From NCBI GenBank assembly GCA_947471745.1, contig CANJKZ010000065.1, forward strand, positions 248,001 to 312,000: a DNA stretch of 64,000 nt, read 5' to 3'. Under the pieces are notes generated by a model. The model saw only the letters and a program-made list of their open reading frames with translations. It was not told where the DNA came from and ran no database searches. This DNA is from Closterium sp. Naga37s-1. Lineage: Eukaryota; Streptophyta; Zygnematophyceae; Desmidiales; Closteriaceae. Of this stretch, positions 9,801 through 21,500 are shown piece after piece. Position numbers and translations under genes: made by a program. How positions within the stretch are numbered: the first letter of the stretch is position 1; every line of letters begins with the position of its first letter.

Positions 9801-12711
9801 GCCTGTTGAGGTTACTGGTGACTCAGGTCCTGCTGCTAGTGGTGATGTCCCTGGGGGTGCGGAGCTTGGGGGTGCTGAGTCTGGGGGCGCTGAGCGTGTG
9901 GAGCCTGGAGGTGCTGAGCCTACGCGTGAGGAGCCTGGAGGTGCTGCGTCTGGGGGTGCTCCGTCTGGAGGTGCTGTGTCTGGGGGTGCTGAGCCTGCGT
10001 GTGCGGAGCCTGGGGGTGCTGAGTCTGGGGGTGAGTCGCCTGAGGGTTCTGAGACTGCTGTTACGCGGTCTCCCTGGAGCAGTCGTCTTCGTTCGCGTGT
10101 GCCCCTTACCTCCCAGCAGCTGCACGACTGGTACGGTCGCCGTCAGCGTCGCACTTCTGCACCTCTGGGCTCTACTGCTGGGGGTTCTTCTGCTGGTGTC
10201 GCTGGTCCCGGAGGTGCTCGTACTGGGGGTACTGGAGCTGCTGGGGCTGGCGGTGTTGCTGCTGGAGGTGCTGGAGGTGCTGGAGGTGCTGGAGGTGCTG
10301 AGGGTCCCGCGGTTGCTGGCGGTACTGGACCTGCTGAGGGTCCTGGAGCTACTGGTGGTGCTGGAGCTGCTGAGGGTCCTGGAGCTGCTGGAGGTACTGG
10401 AGCTGCTGGAGGTGCTGGAGCTGCTGGTGGGGCTGGTGCTACTCGTGCTGGTGGCATTGCTCAGCCGCGCCTGTTCTTCGCTCCGCCGTCCCCGTCGTCT
10501 CAGCCACCACCTGACTCTGCACTTCGCCAGGTTCTCAGTCTTCCCTCGTCTACTGGTCTTCCGTTACAGCCTGGCTCACCGCTGCCTGCTCCTTCTCCGT
10601 ACACAGAGCAGACTAGTGGCCTTGCAGAGCGTCGTGAGCCTGCGTCGCGTCCTGTCTCACCTGTCCGTTCTGGTCGTTCCGGTCGTCGTGTTCCTAGTCA
10701 GAGACAGCCGACTGTCTCCGACCCTCACCTTGTAGTTCGTCGTCCTTCCTCTCCTTCGTCGCGTGTTCCTCTGCTGCCTCCCCCTGCGTCCTCTCTGCCT
10801 GTCGTTGCTGACCCTGCGTCTGACCTGTTTCGTGCTGAGCACTCTACTGTCCCGCGTCTGCTTGCCACTGTTGTCACTGACCCGTCGTTTGAGTCTGCTG
10901 CTGCGTCTGCCTTAGTCGCTGAGCTTGTTGACTTTGCTACTCACTGTCGTCTAGACTACGCCGCCAGTCTTGTTGCTGAGTCTGAGTCTGTCTGTCCTCC
11001 GTCCGTCGGGGGTGAGTGTGCTCTTGGCACGGACGTCCTTGAGGACAGGCAGGAGGACCTTGAGTGTCTTGCAGCCGCTGCGCCTCATCTCGTGTCCATG
11101 CTGCTTGCCCCTGAGGGAGACCCGGATGCACCAGACATCCCTACCCCGCGCTCTTACGCTGAGGCGATCGCGGGTGAGTACTCCTCTCAGTGGCAGACAG
11201 CCATGGACGCAGAGATGGCATCCTGGAAGTCCACAGGCACTTACGTTGACGAGGTTCCCCCTCCTGGGGCGAACATTGTCAGTGGCATGTGGATTTTCAG
11301 GGTGAAGCGGCCTCCAGGTTCTCCGCCTGTCTTCAAGGCTCGTTACGTGGCTCGAGGCTTCAGTCAGCGAGAGGGAGTTGACTTCTTCCAGACCTTCTCC
11401 CCCACCCCGAAGATGACCACTCTTCGGATGCTGCTGCATGTTGCCGCTCAGCGTGACTACGAGCTTCAATCTCTTGACTTCAGCACAGCCTTCTTACAGG
11501 GCAGCTTGCACGAGGAGATCTGGCTGCGCCGCCCTCCTGGCTTCACTGGGTCGTTCCCTCCTGGTACCCAGTGGAGCCTCCGGCGGCCAGTCTACGGTCT
11601 CCGCCAGGCGCCACGTGAGTGGCAGGACACACTGGGGACGACACTTGCGGCTCTTGGGTTTGCTCCGTCGACTGCTGACCCGTCGCTGTTTCTGCGCACC
11701 GACACTTCGCTGCCGCCGTTCTACATCCTCGTGTACGTCGACGACTTGGTCTTTGCCACTGCTGACACTGAGGCTCTCGCCCTGGTGAAGTCGGAGCTGC
11801 AGAAGAGACACACGTGCACAGACCTGGGTGAACTGCGCAGCTACCTTGGCTTGCAGATCACCCGGGACAGAGCACGCCGCACCATCACACTGACTCAGTC
11901 ACACATGGTGCAGCAGGTCCTTCAGCGCTTCGGTTTCACCTGGTCCTCAGCATAGGCCACTCCTCTGGCTACAGGTCACTCGCTCTCAGCTCCACCTTCG
12001 GACGAGTCCGTAGAGCCGAGTGGTCCTTACCCAGAGTTAGTGGGCTGCCTCATGTACCTGATGACTTGCACTTGTCCTGACCTTGCGTACCCTCTTGGCC
12101 TTCTGGCTCGCTACGTGGCTCCTGGTCGGCACCGAAAGGTGCACATGGATGCTGCCAAGAGGGTACTACGCTACTTGTGCAGTACATCGGGCATGAGGCT
12201 CGTGCTTGGAGGACGGGGTGACGTTGTCCTCACAGGTCACTCGGACGCCTCTTGGGTTGACGACCAGGCTACGCAGCGGTCGTCACAGGGTTACACCTTC
12301 AGCCTTGGTTCTGGTTCAGTTTCCTGGCGTTCTACACGTTCGTCTTCAGTTCTCGGCTCCAGCTGTGAGGCCGAGATCTACGCCACAGCCATGGCTGCGC
12401 AGGAGCTACGCTGGCTCACCTACCTGCTGACCGACTTGGGAGAGCGGCCTCGTTCTCCTCCAGTTCTGTACGTCGACAACAAGGCCGCCATTGCCTTGTG
12501 TCAGGAGCACAGACTGGAGCACAGAACAAAGCACACCGCTCTCCGTTACTTCCTTGCTCGAGAGCTGCAGCAGCGTGGCCAGCTTCGTCTTACTTACATG
12601 GCCACTCGGGCCAACACTGCTGATATATTCACCAAGGCGCTTCCGCCTGGTGATCATCAGCGTTTCTGTACTTTGTTAGGCCTTGTGCCCACGCTTCCTC
12701 GCTTGCTGTAG
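6876..12711 (+). mobile_element. Ty1/copia gag-pol of copia element 1, with one frameshift and one nonsense codon
   Basis: One polyprotein frame from the ATG at 6876. Order: gag (FAVWLDDLQLFLLTDAKEGV at the start), a glycine-rich linker (about 7630-7855) and Gln-rich run, aspartic protease LDSGAS (8332-8349), GAG-pre-integrase LLWHHRLGHPSL (about 8764), integrase LHLDVWGP, HSDRGGEF and QQNGVAERR (8970-9300), reverse transcriptase WQTAMDAEMASWKSTGTY, FSTAFLQG and VDDLVF (11190-11755), RNase H HSDASWVDD (12238). A length change in the C9 run at 9693-9701 shifts the frame between integrase and RT. A TAG at 11953-11955 replaces the CAG kept in the decayed copy at 38507. Otherwise intact. LTR identity of 134/135 implies recent insertion. 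Confidence 0.95.
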
Positions 12712-12937
12712 GCTTTGTTTGTACTGTGATCTATATGTATACCTGCATGCTTGCTCTTGTAGGCTGACATCAATGTGCTGTTGTTGTTACACATATATCT
12801 CTGCATGTGAACTGGCCTTGTGGCCTCTTGCTTGTGCTCAGATTGCGTGGTGACGTTGTGATCCACCCTGAGCTTGCTTTGCATTTCCTGTCTGGCCTTG
12901 TGACCCTCTGTTCTCCCCCACTTTGCCTATGGGGGTG

Positions 12938-13072
12938 TGTCAAACATATGTTTATATGTTTAAGTTAGATAGGCTGTAGTGGGGTACTCACTGTGGAGTA
13001 CAACCCCTTAGATTTTTCCTCTTGTACCAACACTCTCGATAGTTGAATCATCCATTGCCTAGCCTTTCGACA
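12938..13072 (+). mobile_element. 3' LTR of copia element 1 (135 bp)
   Basis: Second copy of the 5747-5881 LTR, one mismatch. It is preceded by a short purine tract (ATGGGGGTG, 12929-12937) as polypurine primer and followed by the CTCAC target duplication. 12712-12937 is the element's 3' untranslated part. Confidence 0.95.
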
Positions 13073-13550
13073 CTCACATCAGAGAGACCGAGACCCCGGA
13101 ACACTGCCTCTACATTGGTGGTAGCAGCACTCAGGCGGGCCCTTTGCATGACCAATGAATCTCTCTCGACCGATTCCCTGGGGAAACTGCTCTTCTGGAA
13201 GGTGCGTTCCAGCTTAGCATTTCCGGAGGCCACAATCACAGCCATCACGCTTCAACAGCTATGGCTGGAACAATGCGAGTGAGTTTTTACGGGAAGAAAG
13301 TTTCGGCACGACGAGTTTGCAGAGGATTGAAACAACTTTCCGGCAACACGCAATGATATACACTCGCACAAGCGGAGCTCAGGAGGAAAATCCAAGGCAC
13401 GGGGCAGGAAGAGAAATCCGACGCTCGTTGGAGAAGGAGAACAAGATAGCAAGTCGTGGATGTGGAACAATTCATTCGCCACCATCTGGGTCTCCCCGAG
13501 GATGAATCATCGCCCTTCTTAGTATCATCATCCGAGGTAGCCATGCGACC
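13073..13550 (+). pseudogene. LINE ORF2 extreme C-terminus, part 4
   Basis: Directly after the copia target duplication the sequence reads IRETETPEHCLYIGG and then ALRRALCMTNESLSTDSLGK and FWKVRSSLAFPEATITAITL. This follows on from part 3 at 5746. Stops interrupt it (for example at 13176). It is the 3' end of the same dead LINE. Confidence 0.5.
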
Positions 13551-14528
13551 ACCGCTCGAGCACAGTTAAGGTTGTTATTGACCGTGTACACTTGTTGTAT
13601 CGGTGTATATACCAATTACAAAAAGCACTAATATTAATCTTAAAAGGTTACAGCTCTGCTAAGTATCATTATCTCACCAAGAACAGCAACAGCTTTGCTT
13701 CGATGAAGGGTGGCAGTTTTTATCACGATTAACTTATGGGTTTGTTTTTGTAGGTTAGGGGGAATCGGGTTTAGTAATTATTCCTGCATGTTATATAAAT
13801 TGTGGTTTATTGAATAATTATTGAAATTGTTCCATATAATAGGAATACATGATAATATATGGCTGATATTGAATACATAAGTTTCAGTCTAAAGAAGGAT
13901 CACCTGAATCAATGCAAGCTAAGGTAATACTAAGAAAGAGCAATCTTTATGGCGCTCTTCATAATTGTTTCAAGGGTTTTATGAAAGATTTGTGTGGTCC
14001 ATATCGGATCGTATCGAGTATGACCTTGATTGGGGGATGTTACTGTAAAGCATTCGATGTCAAATGGGACTCGTTGCGCTATTGACGGTCATAAGCACAG
14101 CCCTTATCAGCGATTGGCGTACAGCTATTCTTCGGCGTACAACCCCAACCGGAGCTGCCGAGCCAACTGTCACGTCAAGCACTTCACCAACCATGATGGA
14201 GTAATGCGTGTCTCATTGCACGGCATTCGATAGAAGAACGAGTTCGAACCGGGCCACCTGGCTCGCGCTTCACCTTCTCCAGACCACGCAGAATTCAAAT
14301 CCGCACATTCACGGGTGCACTTGCTTGCGGGGCGGCTCGAGTATCGCGGCTCGCATCCCACAGCACAAGCCCCTCGCGTGGATGCACGACCAAGGTCTAA
14401 CCTTCCCTCGTCACGACCATCAGCAGCACCTGAGCACAACCCTTAGCAACATAAAAGGGTTCTATTTGTACGGTTTCACTCAGAAAGTACTAGTCATTCG
14501 CTTAGTACCACTAACATCGAGGCACACC
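13551..14528. other. Intergenic, AT-rich; promoter region of the oxidase gene
   Basis: No gene or recognisable transposon. 13560-14000 is AT-rich. A TATA-like ATAAAAGG lies at 14451-14458, about 70 bp before the oxidase ATG. No other regulatory motif can be assigned with confidence. Confidence 0.5.
14451..14458 (+). promoter_or_regulatory. Candidate TATA box of the multicopper oxidase gene
   Basis: ATAAAAGG, 71 bp upstream of the ATG at 14529. Spacing leaves room for a short 5' UTR. Based on sequence resemblance only. Confidence 0.35.
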
Positions 14529-16997
14529 ATGGCTCGCGCTAGTCGCTGTACGCTCGCTCTTCTCGTCGTCCTTGCTTTAGCCTACGTTACCAATGCAGCC
14601 GTTGCTCCCACGGCCACAGCCGGCCCCAAGTGCGCGAACGCGTTCCCTCAGAGACCGTTGTGCAAGTTCGTGGACAGCTTGACCACGCGCGTCATCCCCA
14701 CCCTCGATGGCACCAAGCCCCTCACCATTGGCGCCTATCAGATTTACCAGGTAACTCTCTCCTGCAACCCACCCATTACAGCAAACGCGTATCTTTTGCA
14801 TGCTATCCCCAAAGATTTTGCGCTTTTCATGACGTGAACGCACAATGCGCCCTGCGTCTGACCGTAATGCCTCCCTTGCTTGCTGTCGTCACGTTGCAGA
14901 AATTCCATCGCGATCTTCCGGCGACGAAGCAGTACGCGTACGGCACGAGTCAGAAGACGGCGTCGTACCCCGGCCCCACCATCGTGGGCAAGGTTGGCAT
15001 CGACACGACGGTCACGTGGGAGAACCACCTGCTCGACAACACGCACATGTTCACCGTCGATCCCACAATCATGATGGGCGTCAAAGTTCCCACGAAGGGC
15101 ATTCCCATCGGTAAGAGCAGATCTCAGAATGGGTGGACTAACTCTCCATTCGCGTTTTGAGTTGCGTGCACTCAGCGATACTCCCACCGCGTCACGTGCA
15201 AACATGTACTCCGTGCGCGCATTCAGGCTGACTCCTCTTTCTCGTCCCCTATGGCCTTGCAGTTGTGCACCGCCACGGCGGTTCCCAGCAGAGCTACTAC
15301 GACGGCCACCCTCTCGCGTGGTTTACGCAGTACGGCGAGAAAGGTCCCACCTTCTCTAACAGCACGTACAAGTACATCAACGACGAGGCGTCGACCGTGT
15401 GGTACCACGACCACATGGTGGGCATGACGCGGCTGAACGTCGTTGCCGGTCTCGCGGGGCTGTACATCATCACGGACCCTAAGGTCGAGTCCAAGTACAC
15501 CTGGCTGCCGCCCGCCGCCCGCACCGTCCCGCTCGCCATTGCGGATCGCCTCTTCTTCGCCAACGGGTCGGTGAACTACCCGAACGTGGGCATCGTGCCG
15601 AACATCCATCCTAACTGGATTCCCGAGTATCTCGGCGACACCAACATGGTCAACGGCGTCGTTTGGCCGTACCTCAAGGTCCGGCCTGCGATGTACCGGT
15701 TCAAGATGCTGGGCGCGTCGAACGCGCGTTTCTACAATCTGCAGTTCGTTTGCGCGCAGCGCGGCGACTACCCCAACTTTGTGCCGCCGCTCAAGGGCCA
15801 GGTTCTCGACATCGTCGTTGTAAGTGATACTACTGACTACGCGGCTCACGTTACAACCGCATTTTCCTAAGCAAGCACGTACTACCACGTTCTCTTTCAA
15901 CGCGTCATTGCTTAACGAACGTATTACTTTCTAATTGAACACGCAGATCGCCTCCGACGGCGGGTACTTGCCGAAGCCGGTGTACGTTAAGTCGCTGCTG
16001 CTGGTTCCGGGCGCTCGACAGGACGTGCTCATTGATTTCTCCAACCTGCCCGCCACGTGCAAGGACGTCATTCTTCAGAACACCGCGCCCGCGCCTTTCC
16101 CCGCTGGCGTGACGGCTGACCGCGACACCGGGCTTGTCATGCGCTTCGTGCTCACCAACCGCAAGCGCATCCCCGCCGCAAAAGTGCCAAGCTCCATCTC
16201 GGTACGCTCGTTCACCCACGCACACCGGACGCTACCGAGGTTTTGACTTGCATATCCTGAATGCCACTGTTTCGACTCCTGACATTCTCTTGCCTCTTCC
16301 CGCATGGCAGTACCTTCCGCCGATCGACTACAAGAACATCCAGAAGGTTCGGTGGCACCGCCTGATCGAGCAGATGGACCCCAAGACGAACCTGCCCATC
16401 CGCATCACCGTCGACAACCTCGGCTTCATGGACCCCGTCACCGACTACCCCAAGCAGGTCAGGGCCTTCCCCATTCTCAATATCATCTCCTCCCCTACCC
16501 TCGATTTTATGAGTCCTTTCGTTCTCTTCGTTCTCTCAATGACTCGGCGCGCGTCCACATCAGAAGACTTTATTTACCCTCGCGTTGTCCCGCCTTTCCA
16601 TCCGCTTCCCCTGCAGGGCACGAACGAGCTGTGGCACATCATCAACCTGTCGGCCGACGCGCACCCCATGCACTTCCACCTCGTCGACCACCGCCCCATC
16701 TCCCGCCGCCCCTTCGACGTCGCCGCGTTCCAGTCGGGCAAGTGCGCGTTCCGCGGCAACAAGCTGCCCCGCTGCTGGACGGGCCCGCGGGTGAAGGTCA
16801 ACCCCACGGAGGACGGATGGAAGGACACCACGCCAGCGTATCCCGGTCAGGTGCTGACGCTCTGGTTCGGGTGGAAGGACAACAACGGCAAGCCTCTGAA
16901 GTTTGATGCGTCTGTTGGCCCGGGTTACGTGTACCATTGCCACATGCTGGAACACGAGGATAACGACATGATGAGGCCGTTTAAGGTCATCAAGTAG
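14529..16997 (+). CDS. LPR1: LPR1/CotA-type multicopper oxidase (probable secreted ferroxidase)
   Basis: Six exons: 14529-14750, 14900-15110, 15263-15819, 15947-16201, 16311-16457, 16617-16997, all GT-AG and phase-consistent, giving 590 aa. Residues 1-24 (MARASRCTLALLVVLALAYV...) are a signal peptide. Copper ligands are present in order: HRHGG at the start of exon 3, WYHDHMVGMTRLN, then HPMHFHL in exon 6 and YHCHMLEHEDNDMMRPF near the end. This is the layout of bacterial CotA and plant LPR1/LPR2 oxidases, which in Arabidopsis act as cell-wall ferroxidases in iron-dependent phosphate sensing. The first motif is HRHGG rather than the usual HLHGG. A laccase or bilirubin-oxidase-like substrate cannot be excluded. 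Introns are short and lack the exon relics seen in the other genes here. Confidence 0.9.
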
Positions 16998-18565
16998 GTG
17001 GCAATGGGCTCGATACAGTAGGTGACCAACTCACTGACGAGTTGCATTTGCAGGTCTCTAGATTGATCATGTGCCATTGGAGTAGCTGAATTAGGTTATT
17101 TAGAATTTCCTGTGTGCTAGTTTGTAGGGAAACCAGTTAGTGGTTGCATGTGCAAGCCTTGGCCATTCTAGGAAGTCGATGCCAGCCGCATTGTTGCCTG
17201 CATTGGTGGGGCATGGTCTAGGAGTTGATGTAATCTTGGTAATAACCATTCCCTTGAGTTTGACCTCGTTTTCTGGTTCGCATTGATGGGATGTTTCCAT
17301 TGATAATTACGAGAGTAGCTGGGATGCACTAGGCCAGCACGGAGTGGAACAAAAGCAATGGACATTTCAGTGGTGAAGAGTAATGCTCTTGGCATGTGGA
17401 GCAGGAATATGAAATCGGCAATGTCGTGGGTAGGAACATATACCGGAACATTGCCGGCTAAGTGAGCTGGAAATTATCAAGGTTCCACCCTCGTTGTAGT
17501 GTGTTGCAGTATCGTCTTGTGTTGAGATTTTGCACGCGGGGGACTTCGTATTGTTTTCTGGATTGTACAGTACATTGCTTTCACGCACCCACCGCCTTGT
17601 GGTGGGCCGCGAGCCTCCATTCTTCTGTTTTCTGACGGCCAGCTTGATGTACTAAGGACGTGTAACTTTTTCCGTCCGTACCGTATGCGAACAGGGTATC
17701 CCGCTCACGGTACGTACCGTCCAAGCTCGTTATCGAATTGCAGATCATGCGGGTTTTGACGAGATCCGGATACCAATTTCTTTACGGTACGGACGGTCAA
17801 AAAGAGAAAAAGTTACACGCCCTAATACGGTCGCAGGACGAGATAATTTTCGCCAACCACGTCTTACCCGCTCGCACATGGTCGCCTAAAGCAGACAGAG
17901 CCAGCAACGAATGGCTCCCAGAGCCCAACAACCGGCCCTGCGTCAGGGATTCGCTGTCTGCCCCACCAACCATCCAACACCTCCACCCACACAACCAACC
18001 AACGACCCATAGGCGCTTTGATACCGTGCGATCAGCAGTGCAGAGGCTGCGTAGTCGTACATTACTGTTCTGTGTGTGCGAATTCATGAAAAGTGCACAT
18101 CTCGAATCGCCTAGACTGCCATCGATTTCTCCGTCGCCCAGCCAGCTAACAAGCAGCACGCGCACTCACCGTCGTGAGCGATGATGGCCCAACTTGGGAA
18201 TAACTGGGTTGTTTGAAGCTATTCTTGCTTCTTGTTCCCCAATATTCCTGAGAGCTGTCAAACTAATGGATACGTGTCGACGTTCGGGAGTATTGAATTC
18301 TTTATTTCTATATTGTCACCATAGGTATCCGACATTTCTGTTTAGTCAGAACGAAGTTGGGTGCTCATCTATATCCTCGCTTGTAGCAGGAGCTAGTGCC
18401 GCATCTTAATGGCCTACTTACATCGAGAGAGCACTTCTTAATCGCCATTTTACATTGTCCCCTGTCTTCAAGCTATATTGCCGTCCCGACCCTCGTCTCG
18501 TCGTCCTCTCATTCAAAAAGGCTTCTTCGCCGATTTTTCTTCACCGTTCTCCACCGGCCCTCACC
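16998..18565. other. Intergenic between oxidase and first LRR gene
   Basis: Contains the oxidase 3' region, a hairpin-forming MITE-like element (17655-17823) and the LRR1 upstream region. Frames within it show no recognisable protein. Confidence 0.5.
17655..17823. mobile_element. MITE-like inverted-repeat element
   Basis: The left end AGGACGTGTAACTTTTTC followed by CGTCCGTACCGTA is mirrored at the right end (TACGGTACGGACGG...GAAAAAGTTACACGCCCT). The arms are about 30 bp, the right one with a roughly 9-bp insertion. TA flanks the left end (17653-17654) and occurs two bases beyond the right end, compatible with a TA target duplication as in Tc1/mariner-type MITEs. Total about 170 bp, nothing encoded. 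Confidence 0.6.
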
Positions 18566-21500
18566 ATGAGGCAATCATCGATACTATTCCTCTCAAGGCC
18601 GCGGTCAGTATCGGCGCGCGGTGACCGCGTTTTCTTGCCGCTCCGTGCGTTGCTCCTCGCGGCATTGCTCGTCGTTCTCTCCGCCTCCGCGACTTCCGCC
18701 TTCAAAGTCGGCACGCTCGCGAAGCCAGTCTACGTGGCTCCGTCACAACGTAACCACCCGTTCCCACTGCGCGCCACTGAAACCACGCTTTGATACGTAT
18801 CACAACAAAGATTTAATGACCCATTCCCGCTCCGCGTCATTGAGACCACGCGCATGCATTGCCAGTGCCAGGTCAACCCTCCTGCTACCCACCTTTGCTG
18901 CACTTACTGCACCCACCTTTCCGCTTCCGCCTCACCCCCGCGTTGTGCACCGCGCTGATGGATTCCCCCTCCCCTTCCGCCTTCCCTTCCGCCTTCCCTT
19001 CCGCCTTCCCTTCCGCCTTCCCTTCCGCCTCCTCCTCCCAGTTCCTGCGCTGATGGAGCTACGGGCAACGTGGGGCAGCTACATGGACCTGCGGTCGTGG
19101 AACGGCAGCAACCCATGCAGCCGCTGGTGGCTCGTGTCGTGTTGGAGCAACGGGCTGCTGCGCCGCATGGACGTCAGCTCCAAAGGCATTCGAGGCACAT
19201 TGCCGTCCGTGTTGGGGAATCTCACCTCGCTGGAAGAACTGTAAGCATGCTGGCCCCCACAGCCCTCCCCTTCTCTCTACCTCACTCGTGTTGGAGCAAC
19301 GGGCTGCTGCGCCGCATGGACGTTAGCTCTAAAGGCGTCCGCGCCACGCTGCCGTCCGTGTTGGGGAATCTCACCTCGCTGGAAGAACTGTAAGTTCCCC
19401 CTCTCATCCTTCTCTCCCTCCTTCTCCCCCACTTCTCTCCCCCTCGTGTCGTGTTGGAGCAACGGGCTGTTGCGTCGCATGGACGTGAGCTCTAAACGGA
19501 TCAGGGGGGCACGCTGCCGTCCGTGCTGGGGAACCTCACCTCGCTGGAAGAGCTGTAAGCATGCCTGCGTGCCTGCCTCCAGAGCTCCACCCGTTCCTTC
19601 CTACCTACCTTCCCCTCCTTTGTAACAAGAACCCCATCCCATTCTCTCTTCTCCCGCGCGCCTCCCCTCCCCCGCCCCCCCCCCCCCCCCCCCCCGCCAG
19701 CATCGCCACCACGAACTGGATCTACGGCGACATTCCAGACTCCTTCAGCAACCTCGTCAACCTCAAGAACCTGTCAGTGCCCCTCTCAACGCCTCTCAAC
19801 GCCTCTCAACGCCCCGCACGCCTCTCAACGCCCCGCACGCTCCGCACGCCCTGCATGCCCTGCCACTGCACCCCTTGAGTTACAGCCCTGCCAGCCCACT
19901 CCCCCCTGCCAGCCCACTCCCCCCTGCCAGCCCACTGCGCCCCACAATGCTGCAAATCACTTGCTCCCTTACACGGCTCTAGAGCCTCTCCCTTTTTTCC
20001 ATCACGCGCGCTGCCTCCCTCTCCCTGTTTCTCTCCCCTGTTCCCTGCGTCGTTCCCTCCATACCACCTTGCATGGTAGCATGCTCACCTCTCACCATAG
20101 TTTTGAGACGTCTCAAAACTGGTAGCATGCTCACCTCTCACCATCCCCTCTCACTCGCAACACCCCTCCCCTCTCCCCTTTCCATCTCACCCTTCCGCCA
20201 CCCCCCTTCCCCCCTGCAGGCAGCTGTTCAAGAACTACCTGAACGGCACCATCCCGGCCTCCATGGGGAACATGAGGAGCCTGTACCAGCTGTGAGTGTG
20301 GGGCGAAGGTGCAATGACTTTTGAGTCGACTCAATTGCTCGTGTGACATTTTATCTAGCTGACTTTCGAGTCGAATCAAACGGCACCATCCCGGCCTCCA
20401 TGGGCAACATGAGGAGCCTGTACCAGCTGTGAGTGTGTGAATGTGAGTGTGGCGAGGGGATTGACAGTTGTGACTGTAGTGGGAATGCAGTGCAATAGCC
20501 ACATGGTGACGGCCTCTAGTCTAAGCCTCCACTACCAGTTGTTCAATTCTTCCAATCCCAGTACTCTGCTCCAACATGCTCCCCTGTTGCTATTCCATTC
20601 CAACCCCTTCCCACTCCTCTTGCTTCTCTCGTTCCTCCGTTTTCCACCACCCCTCGCACCTCACCCTTCTCAGCTGTTCGAAACCGCTCTGTACCATACC
20701 TCACCCCTCACAGCCACCTGAACATCAACTACCTCACGGGGGGCATACCAGATTCATTCTCCCAGCTCACCAACATGCGCAAATTGTGAGTGCTGCCTCC
20801 CCCCCTTTCCAACTGTTTTCCCAGTCCAAAAGTCGTAGGTACTTCTCCCAGCTCACCAACATGCGCAGAGTGAGTCGTGATTTGCTTTTTGAGGCGCCTC
20901 AAAAGACGATTTTTTACTCTCTCTCTTACTTGCTAAAACGTTTCACTAGCGCTGCTGCCCTTCCACCATGAGCGACAACATCACCAACACGCGCAGAGTG
21001 AGTTGTGATCTTGAACTTCCAGTCGTCTCAAAACATCTTGACGCATCTGAAAGCTCTCCACTCCCCCCACACCACTTCGCCCTACCCCCTTTCCCCCTCG
21101 CACCTTCCGCTTCACCCGTTCACTCTTCCCGCCTTCCGCGCCAACCTTCCCTTCCCCCCACCCGCCCGCCCAACAGCTATGTGTCCAGCAACCTGCTCTC
21201 AGGCCCGTTCCCTCCTGTGCTCTGCACCATGACGACCATCTGGGAGCTGTGAGTGTGCTTCGTAGCGTGCCTGCCCTGCGCTGCTGCGAGCTGATGTGAC
21301 CTGCAGTGTACAGCAGTGTGCTGCCAGATACAGGTGGCTCAGGGACCTGTCCCCCCTGTGCCGTACTCTGCTCTGCACCATGACGACCCTCTGGGAGCTG
21401 TAAATGCTTCCATTGTACCTCGCCTTACCGTAGAGAAGTCCTATGGGAATCAGCGAATGTCTCTTACCATTAAGATAGGACAGGAGATGCTCTTAACCTG

